In this document: positions 18,801 through 28,300 of the stretch, piece by piece
Layout of the letters: each line of letters opens with the position of its first letter
Position numbering within the stretch: position 1 is the stretch's first letter
Source: Chitinophaga pinensis
GTDB taxonomy: Bacteria > Bacteroidota > Bacteroidia > Chitinophagales > CAMDFR01
Assembly: GCA_945897725.1 (NCBI GenBank)
Contig: CAMDFR010000005.1
Coordinates: forward strand, 1-64,000
Length of the DNA: 64,000 nt
Direction of reading: 5' to 3'
The notes under the pieces: generated by a model
Told to the model about the DNA's origin: nothing
What the model saw: only the letters and a program-made list of their open reading frames with translations
Databases searched by the model: none
Made by a program: the position numbers and the translations under genes

Positions 18801-20940
18801 CCACAGAATCAGCCAAAACAGCCACAAAATGGGTGGTTCGAACGCCACCGCAAATAAGATTCTTAACTACCGTCAATAAATAATACCTACCTGGAATCAT
18901 GCCTGATAAGGTATCTGATGTTCGAGGCGTGTCGTACGTGCTTCGAACAACCACACCAGTCAAAGTATCTTGCCAAATATAAGAATAAGTCGCCGCTGAA
19001 TCTGGAACTAAAATTTGTACACTAGCTCTCTTATTACAAAAAAGAGTGATTGTATCTCTAAGGGAAGTAGTAGTACAAATAAATGGAGGATCAATGATAC
19101 CTACAAATCCATCACCTGTGGCATAAAGAAAATTATTATTTTGATTGTATCTAATGTCATACACCCCACGTCCAGTATAACCAGGAATGATGATATCGGA
19201 ACTAGCCACGAAAGCACTTCCAGTGAAAGTGTATACTTTGATATTGCCATTATTGCCACCAACATAAACATGGTTACAGTCGTCTACCGAAATCCCACCC
19301 TGTGCTTTTACAGTATGCCCAGGAATAGATAGAGGTGTACCCACTCCGGCCCCGGTTGATTTATTGAAAGCCTTTAAATTTAAACCATCATAATAATATA
19401 AAAATGAATCATTGACTGCAAGTGCATTAAAACCATTCGAACCATCAGATGCATAGTAAGGCCTATTATCTGCTTCCCTGAAACTAAGATAACCACTCAT
19501 AACATTCCACATAGCAGAACCATATCCAGGATTCAATCTATACATGTGGTTATCCACCGCAAATACAGATTGAGAAGCCAAGATGACAAAAACGTTACCT
19601 GATCTATCAGAAACAGAATGCAAAATATCTTGAAAACCTCCAGTAATACCAGTGAAAGAACTAAGTGTCATGGCTCCACTAATAGGATCGAGGGTACTGA
19701 TAATTTGATTTGAAGCTGTTGATCCACCGGTAATTAATACCGCGTTTGTTCGGCAATCATAGAACAGTTCCCAACCTTCATTTAATGCAGAAGATGGAAT
19801 ATTTCTCCACCCATCGCTAACTCCTAAATCAGTAATTCGAACAACTTCACAGGCAGTGGCATTGAATCCTTGGCTTATATAGGATTTTCCATTAGATTTA
19901 TCTACAACAAAGTTGCCGATATAACCATATCCTGCTTGTGCCGACCAAACAAATGGAACTGTCAAAGAACCCATAAAGGTCCACATTAGAGCACCAGCCA
20001 CTGTATATTTTGACTCTCTTGAATCAACAACTGGAGAATTAGAACCACCTCCAAAAACATATAGATTACCATCAAAGTCAAAATCAACATCAAATCCTTT
20101 ATTATTAGTAAATCCAGAACCAACTAAAGTCGAAACTGGAATTATCCAAGGATCAATGACAATGTCTTTCGAAGCATCATATCCCCCGGGAAACATAAAA
20201 GAAATGACACCATCATTGACAACAAATTTACAAGCCAACATTTCGTTATTGGAGTAAAAACTAATCGGAGCTTGCTCTTCAATTTTATCTGATCCAAATG
20301 TGATATTTAGAGCACCATCCTTCAATTGAATTTTAGTTTCTGGATTGATATAAGCAAATTTAACTTTTGATAGATCAGCACCAGCTTTCGCATAGATTGT
20401 ATATTTAATTCCTTTATCTGCGTCAATGGTATATTCCACATCAATATTTGGATATAAGTTTACATATCGAATGCTTCCAAAACCATATGAAAGCGTATTG
20501 ACATCTCCATATGAATAATAATTTGAGGTTTTTTGATTGGCAACAATCTGAACATCCTCATTTGCATCCAACCATTTCATTTCATAATTAAAACTCTCCA
20601 CGTTATGCTTTAACCTTTCAAGTAATTCCTCTTTTTCCTTACCCTTTTTTTTCTCTAATTCTTCCATCACTTCCTCAGCATCTTTTTCTTTCATGCGATT
20701 GTACTGATAGGTGATTCCTTTAGCAGAGAAATAAATTTTGGGACCGAAATGATCAACACAATACTTCACTTCCGGACCATTGGGCAATAAAGTATTGTAC
20801 TGCCCCTTGTTTTCGATGAATACATCGGTATGGAAAATATTTTTGTTGGCTTGTATCTCTTTAATACTATTGTTACTTGCTTTTACTTGTATCAGTAAAA
20901 TGGAGGCAAACACAATTAAGAAGGTAATTTTTTGTTTCAT
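15850..20940 (-). CDS. Giant T9SS surface protein: DUF7948 domain, 13 Cys-containing repeats, gliding-type C terminus
   Basis: The 1696-residue protein has a signal peptide. A DUF7948-type N-terminal domain follows (about 30-270, FIENKGQYN and KIYFSAKGITYQY), then a propeller-like region. About residues 715-1377 hold thirteen repeats of 51 residues, each with a Cys near the start (IC.G), a YTTAGTY.DT core and a CDS motif near the end. Two Ig/PKD-like modules and a gliding motility-associated C-terminal domain (GFSPNGDGVNDIF) follow. That C-terminal domain is a T9SS signal of the type that works with PorP/SprF partners. It is the last gene of the locus, downstream of a PorP gene, with repeat element E2 between. 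A cell-surface adhesin is likely; the ligand is unknown. Confidence 0.85.
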   Translation of the reverse strand: MKQKITFLIVFASILLIQVKASNNSIKEIQANKNIFHTDVFIENKGQYNTLLPNGPEVKYCVDHFGPKIYFSAKGITYQYNRMKEKDAEEVMEELEKKKGKEKEELLERLKHNVESFNYEMKWLDANEDVQIVANQKTSNYYSYGDVNTLSYGFGSIRYVNLYPNIDVEYTIDADKGIKYTIYAKAGADLSKVKFAYINPETKIQLKDGALNITFGSDKIEEQAPISFYSNNEMLACKFVVNDGVISFMFPGGYDASKDIVIDPWIIPVSTLVGSGFTNNKGFDVDFDFDGNLYVFGGGSNSPVVDSRESKYTVAGALMWTFMGSLTVPFVWSAQAGYGYIGNFVVDKSNGKSYISQGFNATACEVVRITDLGVSDGWRNIPSSALNEGWELFYDCRTNAVLITGGSTASNQIISTLDPISGAMTLSSFTGITGGFQDILHSVSDRSGNVFVILASQSVFAVDNHMYRLNPGYGSAMWNVMSGYLSFREADNRPYYASDGSNGFNALAVNDSFLYYYDGLNLKAFNKSTGAGVGTPLSIPGHTVKAQGGISVDDCNHVYVGGNNGNIKVYTFTGSAFVASSDIIIPGYTGRGVYDIRYNQNNNFLYATGDGFVGIIDPPFICTTTSLRDTITLFCNKRASVQILVPDSAATYSYIWQDTLTGVVVRSTYDTPRTSDTLSGMIPGRYYLLTVVKNLICGGVRTTHFVAVLADSVVSSVTICTGDTVRIGTHRYTTAGTFIDTLLTYYGCEVINITTIAIGPYFVFNQNISTCPGVVTRVGIHSYSTAGTYRDTFVRGGGRCDSVVITNLSIRAVSAYTNPVRICPGGYVVVGSHVYTTAGSYLDTFRNFTGCDSVLTTVLIADTVPIFRQSFTICESGTGISVGSSYHTTAGTFTDLISRGGACDSTVVTTIAVIPSSSLPLSFGICLGDTVRVGSRIYTLAGTYADTFVNYLSCDSFVTTTVFYTSSVPTHTQVVRLCSGRSLVINGHVYRSAGTYRDTIDRPGCDSVLISIIVMDPSTGRTQNLRICSGRTVSVGIHSYSAAGTYRDTLISIIGCDSIVTTNLIVDTVPRTTSNIIRCTGVTYLFNGHSYSTAGTYLDTILRSGALCDSMVTTNLSFVPLSNVTQNIQFCTGNTLSVGIHTYSTSGVYRDTMINVGGCDSIIVTNLTVLPISTNSLSFSRCFGDSIFAQGSWRKITGVYYDTLVNYVSCDSILTTNLTILPLSSFTRNINICLGTSFVCGGSAQTASGSYYDTLVAYTACDSILTTNLSVAPLLQGVRTINICNGAFYFCGGANQFASGIFYDSLSNSNGCDSVIRTNLFVNPQTYLTRTVNRCIGQVFFCGGANQSTSGTYIDTLVNIYNCDSVLTTNLIINPLPFINAGNDTTICRTERARLSATGVGSLLWTGGFTTSSILVSPNFTTQYTVTITDLNGCVNRDSVIVNINQLPIINIRDTSICSGFPALLWASGANSYLWRLPDGTTSTANPTIVYPSQSASYTVVATDLNNCKDSIIQVVNIVPALVQIVPAPDSIILRGTALSLFANLLNVGDSIISWRPAASVSSTTSNPTSSNPATSQWYYITTVNSTGCIAKDSIFIEVLPVDDIIAPTGFSPNGDGVNDIFRLVMTPYLELESFIVVNRWGEQVFNYPDFQKGKGWDGMFKDREQPMSTYVWYAVANSKLTGKKTNKSGNITLLR

Positions 20941-21238
20941 GGCTTAAATATCAATGTATGAAAATAGTGATTTTTTATATAATTAATTCATTTTTCTTCA
21001 TCAATGTAAAAAAAGTGATGAATAGAGCAATAATTAACATGAAAATCCATCAAAATTTTATCTCTTGTGCATCTAAATAAATACATGTAAATCTTGCCAT
21101 TCATTAAAAAATATATTTTGCATGAGGGATAGTAGAACACTACCGTGTAGTGTCGAATAGCCCGACCTATGGCCTTTGTCGCTGCCATAGGGCATGCCCA
21201 AAGTTATCTCACCTTCTTCAACATGTTTGAGAAGATAC
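20941..21238. other. 298-bp gap between PorP gene and 1696-aa gene
   Basis: The gap holds double-hairpin element E2 at 21120-21199 and a very AT-rich stretch before the start of the large gene. Short frames here show no family features. Confidence 0.6.
21120..21199 (-). repeat. Double-hairpin interspersed element E2
   Basis: This is the shortest and cleanest copy, in minus orientation. It begins GGGCATGCC, forms stem 1 from CCTATGGC (complement of 21184-21191) and GCCATAGG (complement of 21166-21173), and passes through the core GTCGGGCTATTCG. Stem 2 is ACACTAC/GTAGTGT (21137-21143 with 21147-21153), and it ends CTATCCCTCATGC. The G-to-A and C-to-T changes in the two terminal boxes mirror each other. 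Confidence 0.8.
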
Positions 21239-22294
21239 TTAAAGTTGTGGACAGAACTGTACCCTAGTTTTCTTTCCAAAACATCCTCCATAAACAATTG
21301 ATAATTCAGGTCCACCTATCGTTCCAGATCCTGGACTGAATTTGGAAACGTTGATGTCATAGCTAAAACCAATTTGCAATTTATTGTAATCGAATCTTAT
21401 TGCAGGTGCAATGGCATCAAACTGATTATTGATTCTTGCAAAGACACCTAAATAAATAGCCATTTTATCTACCGGTAGATAGCCTAATTTATAACGCATA
21501 TATGTTCCCAAATTGAGTTGATTCGTTCCTTGACGCAAGAACATAAAAGAAGGCATCATACTCAATTTACCTTTTAACAATATTTGGCCTCCGCCATGAA
21601 AAACAAACTTAGTGTATTGTCTTGTCGGATTATTTTGATAGAAAACAAGTCGTGGCTGATTTAGGTGATAGAAGGCAAATCCCAAATAATAATTATTATA
21701 AAAATTATAGTCATTGGTTTTTCCAGAAACTCTGCGATTCATACTCCATAAGGCACCAGCAGAAATGTCTCCATAAAGAAAATTATTCCTATCTAATACT
21801 TCTTGTCTACCTCCAGGATTAAAATCGTAACCATCATATTGTTCATCAAGCGTTACTTTGGATAAGTCGATACTTTTATATCCCAAACCACCCATAATGC
21901 CTATTGACAGAGTAGAGGTAGCATATTTATTCAGAAGAATGTGATAGGCTAAAGCAAGATCTAACTTATGGGTGGCATAATTAATATCTCCACTTACGTC
22001 AGTATAAAAATTAAATCCAAAACCAAAAAAGTTTTTGTATTTGTATGCCTTCGCAATGCTCATATCATAAGATACATTAGCTGTTTTGTAGACGAATTGT
22101 GAGACTGACGCATTTCCATACTGCATCCTTACATTGCCACTTAATCTGTAACGACAACTATTTAAGCCAGCAAGCGCTGGATTTAGATTGAGTGGAGAGG
22201 CGTTATATTGAGTAAAATGAATGTCTTGCGCACTTATTTCATCGGCAGCAAAAACGAATACACTTATGAGTAGGATTATTATTCTATTCTTCAT
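21239..22294 (-). CDS. PorP/SprF family T9SS outer-membrane protein (second copy)
   Basis: The 351-residue product has a signal peptide (FVFAADEISAQ) and the PorP/SprF hallmark right after it: QDIHFTQYNASPLNLNPALAG. Beta strands fill the rest. PorP/SprF proteins are outer-membrane barrels needed to secrete or attach partner proteins with gliding-type C-terminal domains. The start is only 10 bp from the end of the large PKD gene upstream, so the pair is surely co-transcribed and a dedicated partnership is likely. The C terminus ends in VQFCPQL after a family-like Cys segment. Confidence 0.9.
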   Translation of the reverse strand: MKNRIIILLISVFVFAADEISAQDIHFTQYNASPLNLNPALAGLNSCRYRLSGNVRMQYGNASVSQFVYKTANVSYDMSIAKAYKYKNFFGFGFNFYTDVSGDINYATHKLDLALAYHILLNKYATSTLSIGIMGGLGYKSIDLSKVTLDEQYDGYDFNPGGRQEVLDRNNFLYGDISAGALWSMNRRVSGKTNDYNFYNNYYLGFAFYHLNQPRLVFYQNNPTRQYTKFVFHGGGQILLKGKLSMMPSFMFLRQGTNQLNLGTYMRYKLGYLPVDKMAIYLGVFARINNQFDAIAPAIRFDYNKLQIGFSYDINVSKFSPGSGTIGGPELSIVYGGCFGKKTRVQFCPQL

Positions 22295-22304
22295 TCTAAT
22301 TAGC

Positions 22305-25300
22305 TTATCTTAACAGTGAAACGTTACCAGTTAATGTTACTTTTTCGTTATTTGTGCAATAGCCTTCCATGTAGTAAACATAAACCCCCGTATCAACATT
22401 CTTACCACTTTTATCTGTTCCATACCATGCAGTATTTTTATCATTTGGTTTAATGTTTTTTGCCTCATATAAGAGGTTACCCCATCTATCAAATATCCTA
22501 AAAATAGTGATATCCATTAGGCCATATCCACGTGGATAGAATGCATCATTTTTGCCATCACTGTTTGGAGTGAATGTATTTGGAATATACATGTTTTCTT
22601 TACCACACTCATTATAGACAAATACGGTTACACTATCTTCGGATGTGCAATACGCATTAACCATACTGTAATAGATGATCGCAGTATATGTAGTGGTAGC
22701 AGCCGGTTGGGCGACAGGCTCGATACAGTCATAACAATCTAAAGTAGCACTTGGGAACCAAAGAATACTATCAATTCTACCAGCAGGATAGGCGGTAAGC
22801 TGAGAAGTTGCTCCTAGTAATATACGTTGAGGAGTAGCAGTAACATCAAGTGGCATAGGAGGTAAAACCTTAATAGTAATCACTTGCGAAGTTGGAGGAC
22901 AAACTCTGTAGGGCCCGAGTGTTGTGACGGTATATGCGATAGAAGTTGCAGGAGTTGAAACCACATAAGCACTATCAGTACGATCCAAGAAGGTGGACGG
23001 TGTCCAAATATAATAAGTTCCTCCTGTGCCATGTAAGGTTACCGAATTACCTTGACAAACTGATGTATCATTGTATGCAATCAGAGCCGTTTGCCAATCT
23101 ACCCAAACTGTTTTGAAGGCAGTATCTGAGCAACCATTCAAGTCCATAACTATCAGCTGTACATCTTTTCCACCAGAGTCTGTGTAGACCTTTATTGGAT
23201 TTTGAACGAAATCACCAGTTGGAGAAGGACCATAAAAACTCCAATCCCATGATGTAATCACTCCTGAGCCAGGAGATGATCTATCTGTGAATTGCATTGG
23301 AGCGTTCATACAGGTTGTGTCCGCATTAAAATCAGCTAATGGAGGCTGATTAACCGTAACAGCTATACGAGCAGTATCTATACAACCAATAGTATCTGTA
23401 ATGGTAAGTGTAATGAAGTAGTTACCTGATAGCGCATAAGTATGACAAATATTTGGAGTGGTATAGTCAGGAATAAGATCACCTGTGACTTCCCATAACC
23501 AATTACTGATAGGTGCTCCAGTGGATGTAGAAGAATCGATGAAACAAAAAGGTGTGCCCAAACAAACCTTATTATCTGGTGAAAGAATAAAACGAGCAAC
23601 AGGATTCTCATTACCACCGACCGGTTTAACAATAGTATCAAAACATCCACGAACATCGCTTACTACTAATTGAACCTGATGTGATAGCAAATCACCAAAT
23701 GACCAACTTGGATTTTGAATGATACCGATTCCTGGATCGAAATACCAATTCCATGCATTTATAGAACCTCCAGTGCCATTTACTGAAATGCTAGAATTAA
23801 AGTTCACAGGTAAAAAACCGCAACCACCAGAAAAGGTGAAATCAGCAACAGGCAAAGTAAAAGTAAATAAATTAGTATTGCTTGTGTCGTCTTTACATCC
23901 AAAAGCATCAGTTACAAAGAGTCGAACAGGATGTGCACCAGCTGTGGCATATAAACGAATCTCAGCAGAAGTTCTTGCCGTATCTAGTGGATCAAATACC
24001 CATGTGTAGCTTGTTATTGGGAAAGATCCTGCTAATGAATTAGAAAGAACATGATTAGAATCTCCTAAACACACAGAATCGATAGTAAATCTTGCAACTG
24101 GATTATTAAATATATAGGCATTAATGGAGGTATCGTCAGAACATCCAGCAGAGTTAGTCACCGTAAGAGTTACCAGTTTTGGACCGGCTGTGGTATACAA
24201 ATATGATGGATTTCTTAGAGTTGAAACAGGCGGTGTTGTAAAGTTCCAGTTCCATGAGGCGATGACACCGAAATTGGCTGAAGAGGAATCGAGTAGATAA
24301 ATACTATCACCCAAACAAGCAGAATCAGTAATAAAATTTGCAATAGGATTGGGATTGACAATAACATTAACAAAAGTATCATCTGTACAACCAAAGCGAT
24401 CTGTGACGGTTAATTGAACGCGATAAGTGCCTGAACGTGTATAGCGATAGGTTGGATTTCGAAGCGAAGATACATCTGAAGTAATGGTAGTATCACCAAA
24501 ATTCCAACTCCATGAAGTAATTACTCCAAGACCTACAGAACTAGTACTGATAAAATTCATTGTATCTCCTGGGCAAAGTGTATCTCCTGCAAAGGAGGCG
24601 GTAGGCAAGGCAACAACGATCGCTCTCATGCCAGTATCATCTTTACAACCATTGGTATCTGTAACCACTAAATAGGCATAATGGCTGTAAGAAGGACTAG
24701 GATAGGTATAAGGTGGTATTGGATAACAATATACCGGATTCAAAAGTGTTGAAGTGTCTAATGTATTATCAATCACAGCAGAGGTATCGAAGATCCACGA
24801 ATTTAAACGTATGGAAGAGGACACAGCAGTTGAAAAATTGGTAAAGGTATTACAAGCATAGGCACAAGAAGTATCAACTCTAAAGTTTGCAATTGGATTT
24901 GCATATACACGAATAGAGATAAATGTATCCTTAGAACATCCGGCATTTGAAACATTTAGATGAACGGAATAAGTCCCTGCTGCTGTATAATAGTAAGAAG
25001 GATTTTGACTATTTGATGTATCAGCTAAGGTAGAAAGATCGCCAAAATTCCATCTCCATGAAACTATTGAACCACCAGAAGGGGAAGAAGATAAATCCAA
25101 AAACCTAGTGGAATCACCAACACAAGGAGCATTTGTAGCAAAATTTGCAATTGGTAAACGGAGTACCAAAGTTGGAATAATTGTATCATCCAAACATCCG
25201 AACGAATTAATAGTTCGTAAACTAACGTTGTAGGTGCCGGCAGTCGTGAATCGGTGAGCAGGATTATTTAAAATTGAAGTTGGTGGGTCTGCAAAATTCC

Positions 25301-28300
25301 ATGTCCAACTTGTGAGTGTTCCAATATTTGTGACCGAAGTGTTAGTAAAATGCGTTGAATCTCCTACACATACAGTATCATTTACAAAGCCAGCGTATAC
25401 CCTACTAACAAAAATGGTAACAGTATCAAAAGAAGTACAACCAGCAGTATCGGTTACTGTTAGAATGTATGTGGTTGTAGAATCTGGAGTGCTTAGTGGA
25501 TTGCTGATAATAGTCGAACTTAAAAAAGTAGCTGGTGACCATGCATAAGTTTTTCCTCCAGCGCCAACAAGTCTTGCACTTCTACCATAGCAAATAGTCG
25601 TGTCACGACCTGCATTTGCAATCGGATTAGATACTATTAAAATAGATTTGAATGTTGAATCTACACAACCAAGTGTATCTGTTATGGTAAGCTTGACAGA
25701 ATATGTTCCGGCTGTAACATAATCAAATGTTGGATTTTGTAGACTACTATTCGAAGCACCTGGCCTATCAAATTGCCAATTCCATCTGGAAATAGTAGTG
25801 TCTCCAGTAGAGAAATCTGTAAAAGTTATAGGAATATCAGCGATGCACTGAAGTGAGTCACTTCTCATAAAATTAGCTACTGGTCTTCGTCTAATGGTTA
25901 CTATTCTAACGATAGAATCTCCACATCCAGCTGCAGAATTATATCCATATAATCTCACTCGATAGGTACCTGGAGAGGTATATTTATGGCAGACATTAGC
26001 GCTCGTTCCATGAGCAGAACCATCACCATAGTCCCAATCATAAATAGTAGGTTGTAATCTACTCACCAAATAAATTGAACTATCGTAAAAGCAAACAGTT
26101 CCTGTATCACAAACAACAGAAGGAAACGATCCGAATTTAAGCCATAGACTATCAACTGTTAATTGAATACGTGGACTAACAACAACGGCACACCCCGCGC
26201 TATCAATGAGATAAAGTTCAGGTTCGAATCTACCAGTATCTCTGGCTGGTATAGTTGGGAAATAGTAAGCAAATCTAAAAATATCGGTAATTGTAGAATC
26301 TGCAGGCGGTGCCGGAGATCGAACAATGCGCACTGGAGGAGAGTACCCCCTGCCTGGCAACCAATAATACTCAGTAGTATTCACACTATTGACTGTAACC
26401 GTAACACTATCTCCCACGCACATCGACCCAGGAGAAAAGGAGAAACTACCAGTAGGTCCTTTAATAAAAATGTAGCTCGGTTTTGTAATAGTGTCGGTGC
26501 AACCATCACAAGTTCTAACAATGAGTTGCACGGAGTAGAGACCAGGAACCAGATAAAAATGGGTAGGATTTTGTAAAAAGGAGTGTACGCTACCATCACC
26601 AAAATCCCAATCCCAACTGCAAATATTGGTATAAGAAGAGTCGTAAAAACGAATGACGCCACCATCACAATTAAAAAATGTATCATCTGTACCAAAATTA
26701 GCAATAGGTTCATAGACCCTTACCTGTTTAGACATCACCGAATCACATCCAAGTGAATCTGTTACCGTGAGAGTAACAGTATAAAGTCCAGGTGCCGAAT
26801 AAGTTAAATTTCCTAAGTTTCGAACATTGGCAGCAGTACTTGAGGTTGCCCCTGGGAAAGTCCAAGCATAAATTGGTTTGTAACCACTAGCGTTTGAAGT
26901 AACACGTACCAAATTACCCAAACAGATTAAGGTGTCAATATTAAAATCTGCTACTGGGTTGATTACACGAACCATCCTAGGTGCTGTGGTCTTAGAACAT
27001 CCGATAGAATCCCAAATTGTTAGGGTAACATTATAGTCACCAGTACGTGTAAATGTGTAACAAGGATTGAGCGCTGAAGAGGTGTCTGAAACACTTAAAG
27101 AATCCCCAAAGTCCCATCTTCTTCTAACGATACTATCACAAAGAGCTGTGGAAGAATCATAGTAGCACACTGTAAGTGGACCACAGCCAACTTTTAGACT
27201 GGCACCCATTTTAGCTGTCAATACCCTAATATTTAGATAATTTGGCTTTATGAGTTCTCTAGAACAGCCAAAACCATCAATATATTGCATGATTACATAT
27301 TTTAGACAAGATAGATTTGCTACACTATTTCTTGTTGTTAATCCATAGGTACTTCCTGTCCAAGGAGTTGTAACAGTCGAGCTTGTTCCCATAAAAACCC
27401 ATCTAGTGCTACTTCCAGTGCGAATAGAAGAAGATGTATTGATATAACTAACCACTGTCCCCTGACATACATCACGAGACGATAGCATAAAATCGGTAAC
27501 AACATTAGTGATACAAAATGTCAAACGATTTTGATGCGTACAACCAGTGAGATCACTATGCACTGTAAGGGTTACAGTATAGCAACCGGTATCAGGATAA
27601 GTGAATGTCGGATTAAATACGTGGGAGGTATCATCGGAGGATCCAACCACACCAAAATCCCAAAAGGCTGTCATGGTGCTATCTCCCAGTGATTGATTGA
27701 TGAAGGACTTTGTTAGAACACTTGGGCAGACTGTACTATCAGTGAATCTTGCGATTGGTCCATGAATATATACAGTGTCCCCATAAATGAGTCGTTCTCC
27801 GCAACCATATAAGAAGGCCCTAATGATAGGAACAAAGAACCCTGTATCTGTATAGATGTGGGCATAACTATGTATAACAGTGTCTTTCAATAGCGTATTA
27901 TTAAATCCATCACCCCAATTTATTTTAACTGAATCTGCCCTACCAGTAACGGTGATAATAACTCCTGTATCTTCAAAACACATATCGGTTGGAGAAATAC
28001 TTACAGAAATATTTGGCGTATCTCCTGCGCAAATCATTTTAGGGTATAAGGTAGTGTCGCGACAACCCCTTCCTGTTACGGTAATTAATCTAACATCATA
28101 ACAACCAGTATCAGTGAACGTAATTCCTGGCTTTTTTAAGGTACTAGTAAAAACAGGTGTTCTACCAAGTCCAAAAGTCCAAGATCGAGATGCTATACTA
28201 TCACAAGCATTCACAACCGTATTATCCAAGAATGAATCTATAATTGGCAAACAACCCCTTGTGAGCCCTGTTCTAACGATAGAATTAGTATAATCTGCAA

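Noticed and set aside
20988-21315. Two short minus-strand frames between the PorP and 1696-aa genes
   Set aside because: They overlap the PorP 3' end and repeat element E2 and have no plausible start signal or family.
26215-26235. GGTTCGAATC string resembling a tRNA T arm
   Set aside because: No acceptor, D or anticodon arms surround it, and it lies within the PKD gene.
26163-26576. 137-codon open frame opposite the PKD gene
   Set aside because: It lies wholly inside the large coding frame, with residues rich in Ser, Asn and Arg as expected of an antisense shadow.
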